Below are positions 41,832 to 50,064 of a DNA stretch of 64,000 bases, piece by piece; the stretch's first letter is position 1, and each line of letters opens with the position of its first letter. The position numbers and the translations under genes are program-made. Location of the stretch: positions 248,001-312,000 of the forward strand of contig OZ251461.1 in assembly GCA_965242575.1 (NCBI GenBank), in the 5' to 3' direction. A model generated the notes under the pieces. That model ran no database searches and had not been told where the DNA came from. It saw only the letters and a program-made list of their open reading frames with translations. This stretch comes from JANQOH01 sp965242575. GTDB taxonomy: Bacteria > Pseudomonadota > Alphaproteobacteria > UBA7887.

Positions 41832-42584
41832 TCACGGGCCGAGGCGGCGGACGAGCGCCAGGCGGACGAACCCCAGCGCAGTGTCGACGACGTAGGGGCA
41901 GGGCCGCCTGGGGCCGCCGCGGCCGCAGCGGTTGTCGCCGGAGCGGTTCGCCATGTGGCGGCTCCGGCCGAAATCCATATAGCCGCCCTCCAGCCGCAGG
42001 GTCCACGGGCCGTCCAGCGGCGCCTCGATCCCCGCCCCGGCGGTCCAGCCCAGCCGCGTCGCGCGGTCGTGGAGCGAATCGTCGGGATCGACGCGGAATT
42101 CCAGCGTCTCCGGGTCGCGGTCGAGGTCGGTCACGGAGGTCTCGATACGCGCGGCGGCGAGGCCGGCGGCGGCGAACAGGGTGGCGGGCCCCAACGCCCG
42201 TTCGACGCCGACGCGCGCCGCCGCCGTCCAGCGGAGCTCCGACACCGCGGTTTCGTCGCCGACCGCGGGGTCGAGCCGGTTCGTCGCCGCCGACAGGCGC
42301 CCGAACGCGGCGTCGAGTTCGACGCGGAACGGGATCGGCGCGGCGAACCGCATGCCCGCGAGGACGCCGCCCAGGGCGCCGGAATCGCCGTAATCGACCG
42401 AGTGTCCGGGGTGTCCCCAATTGGCGAAGCCGTCGGGGTCGACGATCCGCGAGTCCCACCGCGCGGCGCCGGCGAAGACTCCGGCCCAGGCGCCGGCCCG
42501 TCCGGGTTCGGCGTGCGCGGGCGCGAAGGCCGCCGCGGCCAGCGCCGCGAGCGCCGCCATTGCGCGGCGCATGCCCGAAACCAT
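41832..42584 (-). CDS. Outer-membrane beta-barrel protein (small porin/OmpW-like)
   Basis: A 250-residue protein with signal peptide (MRRAMAALAALAAAAFAPAH) and alternating beta strands: GVFAGAARWD, GALGGVLAGMRFAAPIPFRV, ATLFAAAGLAAARIETSVTD, WTLRLEGGYMDFGRSRHM, FVRLALVRRLGP. The pattern suits an 8-strand Opa/Omp25-like barrel. The end lacks a terminal Phe. Four genes from 43065 to 39073 are on one strand with short gaps. No specific function can be given. Confidence 0.65.
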   Translation of the reverse strand: MVSGMRRAMAALAALAAAAFAPAHAEPGRAGAWAGVFAGAARWDSRIVDPDGFANWGHPGHSVDYGDSGALGGVLAGMRFAAPIPFRVELDAAFGRLSAATNRLDPAVGDETAVSELRWTAAARVGVERALGPATLFAAAGLAAARIETSVTDLDRDPETLEFRVDPDDSLHDRATRLGWTAGAGIEAPLDGPWTLRLEGGYMDFGRSRHMANRSGDNRCGRGGPRRPCPYVVDTALGFVRLALVRRLGP

Positions 42585-42618
42585 CGCGCTCCGCCCTCCG
42601 CGCCGCTTCGGCCGGAGC

Positions 42619-43065
42619 CTATCGCGGGACGTAGGTCTTGTTCACGATGCGCCACGCGCCGTCGATGCGAAGCATCTGGAAACCGTCGACGAAGGCGTCG
42701 TCGAAGTCGAAGACGACGAAAGCCGCGTCGGGGTGGTAGATGTCGATCGACCGGATACGGCCCACCCGCGATTCGTCCGGGACGCCGCTCAACCGGTCCA
42801 GAACCGCGCTCCCCGCCCAGGTCTTCACCGCCTGCCCGCCGTCTTCGCGGGCGAGGAGCTTCATATGCGCGTCGGACTCGGCGAAGGCGCGCTCCAGCTT
42901 GCCGCGGTCGCCTTCGCGAACGCCGTCGAAGTAGTCGGCCACGACGGCCTCGATCATGTCGACGTCTCCGGCCCCCCCGGCGTCGACGTCTCCGGCCTCC
43001 CCGGCCGGGGCGGCGGCCGCGGCGGCGCATGCCGCCAGGGCGAACAGCCAACGGGCGCGCTTCAT
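42619..43065 (-). CDS. Lipoprotein with NTF2/lumazine-binding-like fold
   Basis: A 148-residue protein: signal with lipobox LAAC (MKRARWLFALAAC), an acidic repeat-like stretch GDVDAGGAGDVD, then MIEAVVADYFDGVREGDRGK, AHMKLLAREDGG and RIDGAWRIVNKTYVPR. The last motif is the end of SnoaL-like, Lumazine_bd_2 proteins. These cone-shaped folds bind small ligands; the role here is unknown. Confidence 0.7.
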   Translation of the reverse strand: MKRARWLFALAACAAAAAAPAGEAGDVDAGGAGDVDMIEAVVADYFDGVREGDRGKLERAFAESDAHMKLLAREDGGQAVKTWAGSAVLDRLSGVPDESRVGRIRSIDIYHPDAAFVVFDFDDAFVDGFQMLRIDGAWRIVNKTYVPR

Positions 43066-43443
43066 CGGCTTCTCCTTCCTCGCGATATCGTCCGCCGGGG
43101 CTTCCTGCCAGCCGCGGGGCGGCGGGTCAACCGGGCGGCGGTTCTCGCCATGGACGGCGCGCGGTTCCGGAACCGCTTTTCATGAATCCGGCGGCGCCTC
43201 TGTATCCGTTGGGCGGCCGGATCGTGCGATTGGGGTCTTCCGGCAGGCTCGCCCGTCGCGCGGAGGGCGGTCCCACCGGAAGACGGGCGGGTTTTCCCGT
43301 CCGTTTCGGAGCCCGTACCGGAATGAGCCGTTGCTTTACCGCTATCGCGCGCTGACTTCACGCGAGCGGTTTCAGTCCGCATGCCGCGCCTCGCTGGCCG
43401 GCTCCCACAACCAGCGAACCGCAACCGGCTGGAATCGCTCAAC
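43066..43443. other. Gene-free stretch
   Basis: No frame with family resemblance or good start on either strand. Moderately lower GC in 43150-43440. It separates a lipoprotein gene from the AlbA_2 fragment. Confidence 0.5.
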
Positions 43444-43638
43444 TCATTTCGAAACGGCCTCCATGACGACGTACCCGCCGTTCGGATTGTGAGGATCGTT
43501 GGCGAAAGCGCAGACGGTTTTCAGAACCTGCGGCCCGGTCGTCGCGGGATCCCACGACGCCTTGAACTCCACGCGCTCCGACCGCACTCCGCGGTTGCGG
43601 AGCAGGCCGTCGACGTCGATGGGGAGGATCGCGCTCAT
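43444..43638 (-). pseudogene. N-terminal fragment of an AlbA_2/Schlafen-type ATP-binding regulator
   Basis: 64 residues: ILPIDVDGLLRNRGVRSERV, EFKASWDPATTGPQVLKTVC and AFANDPHNPNGGYVVMEAVS. This is the start of RecG-like or AlbA_2-domain proteins (ExxxEFKxxW...xxxxxICAFANDxxNxxGGYIVIGV). The normal protein is 400 or more residues; here it ends within a few residues after GGYVV. The ATG overlaps the stop of the ketopantoate reductase gene by 4 bases. It is a gene head whose remainder was deleted, in contrast to the tails found elsewhere. Confidence 0.65.
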
Positions 43639-44648
43639 GATCGCCCGGTATGCACGGCTCCGTCCCCCGGCCATACCCCGGCGGAGCGGGCGCACAGGCG
43701 GGACAGGGCGAACAGCGATTCCAGCGCCGGCGCGGCGACGCCGACCATGCGGGCGATCTCCAGCGGCGCGCCGATGATCGGCTCCAGCTCCACCGGGCGC
43801 CCGGCCTCCAGGTCTTGCAGGGTCGAGGTCTTGTGCGCGCCGACCGCCCCGGCGCCGTCGAGGCGGCGGTCGAGACTCACCGCCAGGCGCACGCCCAGGC
43901 GTTCGCCGATCCCGGCCATCTCCGCCATCGCCGCCCGCGCGACCGTGCGCGCCGGCGGGTCGCCCACCAGCTCCGCCAGCGTCGCGCCGGTCAGCAGGCT
44001 CAACGGGTTCAACGCCGCGGCGCCCCAGAGTTTCATCCATATCTCGTCGCGGATGCGCGGGCGCACGGGCGCCTTCATGCCGGCGCGGATCATCGCCCGC
44101 GACAGCCGCAGCGCGCGCTCCGAACGCCCGCCGCCGGGCTCGCCCACCGGCATACGGTCGAGGGCGATGTGGCGGACCACCCCCGGCTCCACGACCTCGG
44201 CGGCGGGATAGACGACGCAGCCTATGACCCGCTCCGGGCCGATATGCGCCCATTGCGCGCCGCCGGGGTCGACGCTCTCCAGCCGCCGGCCCTCCCATGG
44301 CCCCTCCAGGCGGTGGAAGAACCACCACGGGACGCCGTTGAACGCCGGGACCACCGCCGTCCCGGGCCCCAGCAGCGGCGCCAGCGCCGGCGCGGCGGCG
44401 GGGCCGGAATGCGCCTTCGTCGCGACGAACACGTAGTCCTGCGGCCCGGCCTCGGCGGGGTCGCCGACGCAGGCGGGCCGCGCGGTGGCGTCGTCGCCGG
44501 CGCCCGGCCCGACCAGCCGCAGCCCGCGGCGGCGGATCGCCTCCAGCTTCTCCCCGCGCGCGACGACCGTCACCTCCTCGCCGGCGAGGGCGAGGCGCGC
44601 GGCGAGGTAGCCGCCGATGGCGCCGGCGCCGAAGACGGCGATCTTCAC
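43635..44648 (-). CDS. 2-dehydropantoate 2-reductase family protein
   Basis: A 337-residue Rossmann-fold reductase: MKIAVFGAGAIGGYLAARLA, DYVFVATKAHSGPAAAPAL, AFNGVPWWFFHRLEGPWEGR, then the C-terminal helical domain with catalytic Lys in RIRDEIWMKLWGAAALNPLS and TSTLQDLEAGRPVELEPIIG. Such proteins reduce ketopantoate in pantothenate synthesis, but the family also has members of other roles. 11 bases downstream of the acyl-CoA ligase gene on the same strand. Confidence 0.85.
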   Translation of the reverse strand: MKIAVFGAGAIGGYLAARLALAGEEVTVVARGEKLEAIRRRGLRLVGPGAGDDATARPACVGDPAEAGPQDYVFVATKAHSGPAAAPALAPLLGPGTAVVPAFNGVPWWFFHRLEGPWEGRRLESVDPGGAQWAHIGPERVIGCVVYPAAEVVEPGVVRHIALDRMPVGEPGGGRSERALRLSRAMIRAGMKAPVRPRIRDEIWMKLWGAAALNPLSLLTGATLAELVGDPPARTVARAAMAEMAGIGERLGVRLAVSLDRRLDGAGAVGAHKTSTLQDLEAGRPVELEPIIGAPLEIARMVGVAAPALESLFALSRLCARSAGVWPGDGAVHTGRS

Positions 44649-44658
44649 GGCGCCTCCG

Positions 44659-46182
44659 TCACGGCGCGAGTCCGAGCGCCCGCGCCAGCCCGATCCGCTG
44701 GACCTTGCCCGTCGGCCCCTTGGGGATCTCGTCGACCAGGACCACCCGGCGCGGGACCTTGAACGCGGCGAGGCGGGCGGCGGCGAATTCGCGCAGCGCG
44801 CGGGCGTCGACCGCCCCCGGCGCGCGCGGGACCACGGCGGCCGCCACCTCCTCGCCCAGCGTCGCGTGCGGCAGGGCGAAGGCGACCGCCTGCGCCACGC
44901 CCGGATGGTCGAGCAGCGTTTCGTCGACCTCGCGCGGGCTTACCTTCTCGCCGCCGCGGTTGATGATCTCCTTCAGCCGCCCAGTGACCGTCAGGTAGCC
45001 GTCGGAATCGAGGCGGCCCAGGTCGCCGGTGCGGAGCCAGCCGCCGCGGAACGCCTCGGCGTTGGCGCGCGGGTCGTTCTCGTAGCCCGGCGTGACGTTC
45101 GCGCCGCGGACGATGACCTCGCCCTCCTCGCCCGGCGCGGCGGGGGCGCCGTCCTCGCGCGCCACGGCGACTTCGGGGCCGGCGGCGACCCCCACCGAGC
45201 CCGGCTTGCGCGCGGCGGGCGGCAGCGGGTTGCTGGTCATCTGGTGGCACGCCTCGGTCATGCCGTAGGACTCGACGACCGGCGCGCCGAAGGCCTCCTC
45301 CAGCGCCGCCATCGCTTGCGGCGGCAGCGCGGCCGACGACGACCGGACGAACCGCAGCCCGGCCCGCGCCGCCGCCGCCGCGTTGCGCGGGGCGCGGGCG
45401 AGGATCGCCTGGTGCATGGTGGGGACCGCCGTGTACCAGCTGGGCCGGCAGGCCTCGAGCCAGACGAAGAAGCGCAGCGCGTTGAAGCCCGGCGCGCAGA
45501 CGACCGCGCCGCCGGCGGCGACCGACGACAGGACCGCCGCGACCAATCCGTGGATGTGGAACAACGGCATGACGTTGAGGCAGCGGTCGTCCGGCCGCAG
45601 CGCGAGCGCCGCGCCGATATTGCGCGCCGACGCCGCCAGGTTGGCGTGGGCGAGCGGGACGATCTTGGGCCGCGAGGTGGTGCCGGAGGTGTGCAGCACG
45701 AGCGCCGTGCCGTCCGGCGCGGGCGGCTCCGGCGCGGCGGGCGGGCCGGCGGCGGGGCCGGAGAGCGCGAAGCGGCCGGCGGTCGCGGCGTCGGCGGCGA
45801 GTTCGAGGACGGGGAGTCCGCGCGCGGCCGCCGCCTCGCGCGCCGGGCTCTCCGCTCCGGCGGCGAGGATGACGGCGCGGGCGCGCAGGTCGTCGAGGTA
45901 GAACGCGAACTCGCCGGCCGTGAAGGCGGGGTTGAGCGGCGCGGCGGCGGCGGCGGAGGCGGAGGCGAGGAACGCCGTCGCCGCCTCCGGCCCGTTGGGA
46001 AGGACGATGGCCACCCGGTCGCGGCGGCCGACGCCGCGCGCCGCCAGCGCCGCGCCGGCGTCGCGGACCAGACTGCGCAGCGCAGCGCGAGAGAGCGGCG
46101 CGCGGCCGTCCGCCGCCTCTATCGCCGGAGCGCCGTCCGACCCGGGCGCCGCGGCCAGCAGGCCGGGGAGGGTGTCCGCCAT
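44659..46182 (-). CDS. AMP-binding acyl-CoA ligase (oxalate/4-coumarate-type)
   Basis: A 507-residue ANL-family enzyme. The P loop is ALVLHTSGTTSRPKIVPLAH, then LNVMPLFHIHGLVAAVLSSV, VVESYGMTEACHQMTSNPLP, GWLRTGDLGRLDSDGYLTVT with GRLKEIINRGGEKVSP and the late Lys in IPKGPTGKVQRIGLARALGL. The order and the MTEACHQMTSNPLPP box resemble plant and fungal oxalyl-CoA synthetases (AAE3/Pcs60). Start at 46182 (MADTLPGLLAAAPGSDGAPA). The substrate is inferred only. Confidence 0.85.
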   Translation of the reverse strand: MADTLPGLLAAAPGSDGAPAIEAADGRAPLSRAALRSLVRDAGAALAARGVGRRDRVAIVLPNGPEAATAFLASASAAAAAPLNPAFTAGEFAFYLDDLRARAVILAAGAESPAREAAAARGLPVLELAADAATAGRFALSGPAAGPPAAPEPPAPDGTALVLHTSGTTSRPKIVPLAHANLAASARNIGAALALRPDDRCLNVMPLFHIHGLVAAVLSSVAAGGAVVCAPGFNALRFFVWLEACRPSWYTAVPTMHQAILARAPRNAAAAARAGLRFVRSSSAALPPQAMAALEEAFGAPVVESYGMTEACHQMTSNPLPPAARKPGSVGVAAGPEVAVAREDGAPAAPGEEGEVIVRGANVTPGYENDPRANAEAFRGGWLRTGDLGRLDSDGYLTVTGRLKEIINRGGEKVSPREVDETLLDHPGVAQAVAFALPHATLGEEVAAAVVPRAPGAVDARALREFAAARLAAFKVPRRVVLVDEIPKGPTGKVQRIGLARALGLAP

Positions 46183-46213
46183 GCCGCCGCTCAGGCCCGC
46201 CGGCGCGGCCGGG

Positions 46214-46450
46214 TTATCCGAACAACTTGAGTCCGACGATGATGGCGACGAGACCGGCGCCCTGGATCCACAACGCGCGGTAGATGTCGGCGCGCAGTTC
46301 GGCAAGGTCGGCCTTGGTGGCGACGCCGTGGGTCATGGCGGCGCGAACGGCCTCGGCATGCGCCTCTGCCTGCTCGTCGCTCACGCCGGCCTCCTTGAGG
46401 CGCCGCGCGTAGGCGAGGGTGTCGAACCCCATGGTCGTGTCGGTAGTCAT
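46214..46450 (-). CDS. CCDC90/DUF1640-like small coiled-coil membrane protein
   Basis: A 78-residue protein: head MGFDTLAYARRLKEAGVSDE then QAEAHAEAVR, short stalk VATKADLAELRADI, anchor YRALWIQGAGLVAIIVGLKL. This is the clearest match to the family consensus in the window (FDTLxxArxLkeaGvsexqAea). There is no ribosome site; a promoter at 46457-46485 puts the transcript start at about the ATG. It is a tandem duplicate of the next gene, including the promoter. Confidence 0.8.
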   Translation of the reverse strand: MTTDTTMGFDTLAYARRLKEAGVSDEQAEAHAEAVRAAMTHGVATKADLAELRADIYRALWIQGAGLVAIIVGLKLFG

Positions 46451-46456
46451 GCGGAG

Positions 46457-46485
46457 AGAATACCCCGGCGCGGCGGCGGGCGCAA
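46457..46485 (-). promoter_or_regulatory. Promoter of the 46214-46450 gene, leaderless
   Basis: Minus strand TTGCGC (46480-46485), 17-bp spacer, TATTCT (46457-46462), 6 bases from the ATG. The same 29-bp arrangement is found at 46794-46822. Confidence 0.6.
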
Positions 46486-46517
46486 GGGCCCGTCCGGTGC
46501 GGGCCCACCCGTTCGAT

Positions 46518-46787
46518 CTATTCGAATAGCCCGATCCCGATCATGACGGCGACGATGCCTGCGCCTTGGATCCACAACGCGCGGTATATGCCGGCGCGCA
46601 GATCGCGGACTTCCGCCCGCACATCCGCCAACAGTTCGGCGGTGTCGGACTTGTCGGCGGCACCGCGGGTTAAGGCGTCACGGAAGGCCTCGGCATGCGC
46701 CTCCGCCTGCTCGTCGCTTACGCCGGCGTCTTTGAGGCGCCGCGCGTAGGCGAGGGTGTCGAACCCCGTGGTCGTGTCGGTAGCCAT
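46518..46787 (-). CDS. CCDC90/DUF1640-like small coiled-coil membrane protein
   Basis: An 89-residue paralogue: head TGFDTLAYARRLKDAGVSDE, longer stalk SDTAELLADVRAEVRDLRAG, anchor IYRALWIQGAGIVAVMIGIG. The first 40 residues are almost the same as in the neighbour, the stalk has 11 more residues, so the tandem pair differs mainly by stalk length. Leaderless promoter as in the neighbour. Confidence 0.8.
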   Translation of the reverse strand: MATDTTTGFDTLAYARRLKDAGVSDEQAEAHAEAFRDALTRGAADKSDTAELLADVRAEVRDLRAGIYRALWIQGAGIVAVMIGIGLFE

Positions 46788-46793
46788 GCGGAG

Positions 46794-46822
46794 AGAATAC
46801 CCCGGCGCGGCGGCGGGCGCAA
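46794..46822 (-). promoter_or_regulatory. Promoter of the 46518-46787 gene, leaderless
   Basis: Minus strand TTGCGC (46817-46822), 17-bp spacer, TATTCT (46794-46799), 6 bases from the ATG. Duplicate of 46457-46485. Confidence 0.6.
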
Positions 46823-47051
46823 GGGGCCGTCCGGTGCGGACCCGCGCCCGGCCGGGCCGCGCTTCGGCCTGCGGGTCACGCCGGCGGCGGCGGGCTCCGA
46901 CGGGCCTCCGGAAACGGCCCGTTCGCAATGGATCCGGCGGACGAACCCGTCTTCTCGGCCTCGGCCGTCCATCTATGCGTTTTTCACGCATCCGCCATGC
47001 GAAATTTTCGTATGGCCGGACGCCCGCGCATGTGTTAGCGTGGGGCTGTCT

Positions 47052-47167
47052 CTTCACGGGGCCCTTCACGGGGCCCTTCACGGGGCCCTTCACGGGGCCC
47101 TTCACGGGGCCCTTCACGGGGCCCTTCACGGGGCCCTTCACGGGGCCCTTCACGGGGCCCTTCACGG
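47052..47167. repeat. 12-bp tandem repeat upstream of the inverse autotransporter gene
   Basis: Ten head-to-tail copies of TTCACGGGGCCC (the last copy partial), without visible mismatches in the middle copies. The array ends about 18 bases before the start codon at 47186, so it lies in the leader or promoter of that gene. Each unit contains the palindrome GGGCCC. Confidence 0.9.
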
Positions 47168-47185
47168 TTGAAGTGGAGGTCCCGA

Positions 47186-48559
47186 ATGCTTCTGTCGCAG
47201 ACGTCGATTCGCCGCCCTCCGGGCGCGGCGCTCCTGTCCGCCGTTGCGCTCGCCGGCGCGTCCTGCGCCGCCGCGGCCGCGCCGTTCGAAGGCGGCGGGA
47301 CGTTCGCGGAGTTCGTCGGCGCGGTCCCGGACCGGGTTATGGAAAGCGCCGTGGATTGCGGCGCGGCGTTCGAGGGCTCCCGCGCCGCCGGGGCGGACTG
47401 CCTTTCCGGCGAATTCGGCGGGTTTCTGGTCGGCGCCGCCGCGCAACTCGCCGAACGGCGGGGCCGCGCGCTGTTCGGACCGCGCTTCCAGGTCGTCCAC
47501 CGGCTCTCCTGGTCGCCCTTCGGCGAGGGGTTGAGCGGCGATCTCGACGCCGTGATCCCCATGGCCTTCCTCGCCGGCGGCGAAACGGCGGCGGGCGGGC
47601 GCGAAAGCCGCGCCCTCTTCCTGCAACAGGGAGTCACGCGCTGGCGCGACGGAGAAGGTTTCCGGCGCAACGACGCGCGCCTGGGCGCGGCTTGGCGCTT
47701 CTCCCTGCCGGATTCCCTTGGCGGCGACGTCCTCGGCGTCCAGGCGGTCATGCAGGAGAACCTCGAACACGGGCATCGGCGCTTCGTGGCCGGGGTGGAT
47801 TACATGGGCCGTTGGGGCGCGGGTTCGCTGCAACGGTTCGTCCCCGCGACGGGGTGGCGGCCGGGCCGTCCGGGTTACGAGGAGCGCCCGCTGGGCGGCT
47901 CGAAGCTCGGCCTGCGCCTCGCGGCGACGACGACCCTGTCCTTCGACGCCGCGCTGGTCCGCTGGGACGAAGACGGCCCGGGCCGGCCCCCCGCCGATGG
48001 GCGGGTGGCGTTCGACTGGCGCCCGCATCCGTGGTTGAGCCTGGGCGCCGGAGTCGCCGGAATCGGCGGCGCGGACGGATCCTCGGCGGTCCGGCTGGCG
48101 GTGCGGGTGCCGTTCGGCGGCGACGGCGGCAAGCTCCCCCGCTGGAAGGGTCTGGGAGTCGCCGGCGGCGCCGACGCGCCGGCGAATCCGTGGGCGCCCA
48201 TCGAGAACGTCGGCCGCCTGGAGACGGTGGAGCGCGCCGTGGCGGCGCCAAGCGCGGCAGCGGCGCGGGCGGGCGACGTCTCCGTGCGGTTCCTCGACGC
48301 CGAAATGATCACCGGCGACGAGATTTGGGTGGAGGCGTCGATACCCGAACCTCTGTCCGAAGATCTCCGCCTCGAGGCGCGTCTCGCCCCCGGAGAAGGC
48401 GAAAACCCGGCCGTGGCGGGGGAGGATTTCGTCGACCTCCCGGTCGAGATCGTGATCCCCCGGGGAGACACCTCCGCGCGCGCATCCTTCCAACTGCTGC
48501 GCAACCCGCGGATCGAGGCCGGTCGCACCCTGTCGATCGACGTCGTTGTCGTCGCCTGA
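47186..48559 (+). CDS. Inverse-autotransporter beta-barrel protein with Calx-beta-like passenger
   Basis: A 457-residue surface protein. Signal peptide PPGAALLSAVALAGASCAAA; then the intimin/invasin-type barrel: LFLQQGVTRWRDGEGFRRND, FVAGVDYMGRWGAGSLQRFV, LGLRLAATTTLSFDAALVRW, VAFDWRPHPWLSLGAGVAGI. After residue about 370 one Ig-like or Calx-beta-like domain (VSVRFLDAEMITGDEIWVEA, EDFVDLPVEIVIPRGDTSAR) forms a very short passenger. The ATG at 47186 has GGAGGT at ideal spacing. Such proteins show adhesive domains on the cell surface. Upstream is the 12-bp tandem repeat. Confidence 0.75.
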   Translation: MLLSQTSIRRPPGAALLSAVALAGASCAAAAAPFEGGGTFAEFVGAVPDRVMESAVDCGAAFEGSRAAGADCLSGEFGGFLVGAAAQLAERRGRALFGPRFQVVHRLSWSPFGEGLSGDLDAVIPMAFLAGGETAAGGRESRALFLQQGVTRWRDGEGFRRNDARLGAAWRFSLPDSLGGDVLGVQAVMQENLEHGHRRFVAGVDYMGRWGAGSLQRFVPATGWRPGRPGYEERPLGGSKLGLRLAATTTLSFDAALVRWDEDGPGRPPADGRVAFDWRPHPWLSLGAGVAGIGGADGSSAVRLAVRVPFGGDGGKLPRWKGLGVAGGADAPANPWAPIENVGRLETVERAVAAPSAAAARAGDVSVRFLDAEMITGDEIWVEASIPEPLSEDLRLEARLAPGEGENPAVAGEDFVDLPVEIVIPRGDTSARASFQLLRNPRIEAGRTLSIDVVVVA

Positions 48560-48621
48560 TCCCGCCGCCCTCCCCCTTCTCGCCGAAGGCCCGAAAGCAA
48601 CGTCCTCAAGGAGACGAAACG

Positions 48622-49113
48622 ATGTCCGAGAGACGAACTCCGATCTCCATGAACGTCCTGGTGGCTATCGCTATCGCCGGAATTCTTCTGGCCGCGTGCG
48701 GCGGCGGCGGCAACGGCAATGGCAACCGCAACGACAACGGGATGATTCTTCCGCCGCCGAGGACGTCCGTAGCGACCGTGACGTTCACGAATCGCTGTTT
48801 CCGGGGAAACATTCGGTGGCAGCTCGTGGCGTTCCCTTCGGAGTTTAGGGACAGTCTTTATAGGTGGGGGGGTGCTCCCGGTTACTGGCAAACCGCTTTT
48901 CCCGGGCAGAGTTTCCCCTCCTGGCGGGTAACGTGCAGGGAAGGCGAGACCGTATGCATCGGAGTGGAAGCGCTGTATAGCCGTGGCCTTTGGTGGGGTG
49001 TCGGGGTCAATCGCGGAGTCGACGCCGAACGGGATTGTGCCGCCGCCGGTGACAGGTGGCGTTTCATTTGCACTAGGGAGGATGGCCCGGTTCCGCTGAA
49101 CTTTGCCTGCTGA
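48622..49113 (+). CDS. Small lipoprotein of unknown function
   Basis: A 163-residue protein: signal VAIAIAGILLAAC with lipobox Cys, Gly/Asn-rich linker (GGGGNGNGNRNDNG), then a compact Cys-containing domain (VTFTNRCFRGNIRWQLVAFP, WRVTCREGETVCIGVEALY, RWRFICTREDG, end LNFAC). Four or five Cys in the mature part suggest disulfides. No family recognised. Lower GC in the domain than in neighbours suggests transfer. It follows the autotransporter gene by 63 bases. Confidence 0.65.
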   Translation: MSERRTPISMNVLVAIAIAGILLAACGGGGNGNGNRNDNGMILPPPRTSVATVTFTNRCFRGNIRWQLVAFPSEFRDSLYRWGGAPGYWQTAFPGQSFPSWRVTCREGETVCIGVEALYSRGLWWGVGVNRGVDAERDCAAAGDRWRFICTREDGPVPLNFAC

Positions 49114-49133
49114 ACGGCGCGGTTCTCGTCATC

Positions 49134-49171
49134 GGGCCGGGAAGGCCCCAACCGGAGGGAGGACGAAGCCA
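49134..49171 (+). repeat. Leader repeat, copy 1
   Basis: The sequence GGCCGGGAAGGCCCCAACCG and the following ribosome site and spacer up to the start codon are nearly identical to 49792-49827. The repeat extends a few mismatched bases upstream (GGTTC). Confidence 0.7.
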
Positions 49172-49711
49172 ATGAAGTCCATCGTGCAAGTCTGCGTCAT
49201 CATGATCGCGTCGTTCGCGCTTACCGCGTGCGGCGGCGGCGGCAATGGCGGTGGCGGTGGCGGAATCGACTGGCGACATGACTTCACACATGTCCGCGGT
49301 TATGTCGCGTGGGACGGGACCACCATGAATATCGGCGTCGACACACCACAGACGCCAACTTCGCTCTTAGCCTCGGATCTTCCTCTCCGTCTCTCGTTCC
49401 AAGGCTCGGCTTGGGGCGCGATTGGTGGCGACGTCAAGGCGGAACGTGGAGAAGTGCAGATTGGGATCGTGGCGAACGGCCCTCAAAGGGTTATGTCCGT
49501 GTCCTTTGATTTCCCCGGAACGCGCCTCGATCCCGATACTGATGTGCGGCGCGTTCTCAACCGTGTGTCTTGGGACGAGGTGACGGGAAGGGGTAGGTTC
49601 CTTGGCAACCCAGTCTCCGGCGTTTACGGGGTTGAGCTTTACAAAAACAATCTGGGGCAGGACGTGAAGGCAGCTTATCTTGCTGATCGCGAGCTGCCAA
49701 GTAGCCGGTAG
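49172..49711 (+). CDS. Lipoprotein of unknown function
   Basis: A 179-residue protein: VQVCVIMIASFALTAC is a lipobox signal, then a Gly/Asn-rich linker and a beta-rich domain (VRGYVAWDGTTMNIGVDTPQ, LPLRLSFQGSAWGAIGGDVK, VMSVSFDFPGTRLDPD, GVELYKNNLGQDVKAAYLAD). It shares the signal, linker style and position with the preceding lipoprotein but not the domain. GC is lower than the neighbours. The start codon follows leader repeat copy 1. Confidence 0.65.
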   Translation: MKSIVQVCVIMIASFALTACGGGGNGGGGGGIDWRHDFTHVRGYVAWDGTTMNIGVDTPQTPTSLLASDLPLRLSFQGSAWGAIGGDVKAERGEVQIGIVANGPQRVMSVSFDFPGTRLDPDTDVRRVLNRVSWDEVTGRGRFLGNPVSGVYGVELYKNNLGQDVKAAYLADRELPSSR

Positions 49712-49791
49712 AAGCCCACCGCGCCCAAACGCGACGCCCGGCAGTTTGCTGGCCTACCGGATTTTGCCGAGCTGCACGGTTCGCGCCAGTA

Positions 49792-49827
49792 GGCCGGGAA
49801 GGCCCCAACCGGAAGGAGGCCGAAGCC
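49792..49827 (+). repeat. Leader repeat, copy 2
   Basis: Second copy of the leader at 49134-49171, placed directly before a GTG at 49828. It carries AAGGAGG as ribosome site. Confidence 0.7.
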
Positions 49828-50064
49828 GTGATCGCGAAAGTGTGGAAGCCGGCGCCGCGCGAGGCGGCGCTTTGTCTGGCGGTGTCGGCGGCGGACGCGG
49901 CGCAGGAGATGGACCCCGCGAACCCGCCGCCCGCGCCGTCGATGCCTTATGCGATCTGTATCGACGAGTACATGCGCGACGACGAATCTTTGTCGTTCCG
50001 GCGCCGCTGCGAACCGCGCAGAGAACCGGAGCCGCCGCCGTCCGCTGCGGGAGGGAGATGGAGG
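49828..50064 (+). other. In-frame leader ORF before the DUF4384 protein
   Basis: From the GTG at 49828 the frame stays open into the DUF4384 gene. It codes PREAALCLAVSAADAAQ (weak signal-like), PYAICIDEYMRDDESLSFRR and a Pro/Glu stretch. It may be a true N-terminal extension, since leader repeat copy 2 sets up its start, or a remnant of a small secreted protein gene fused by loss of a stop. It contains two Cys near DEYMRDD. Confidence 0.4.

Noticed and set aside
47052..47167. CRISPR array
   Set aside because: The 12-bp units are head to tail with no spacers and no cas genes are nearby.
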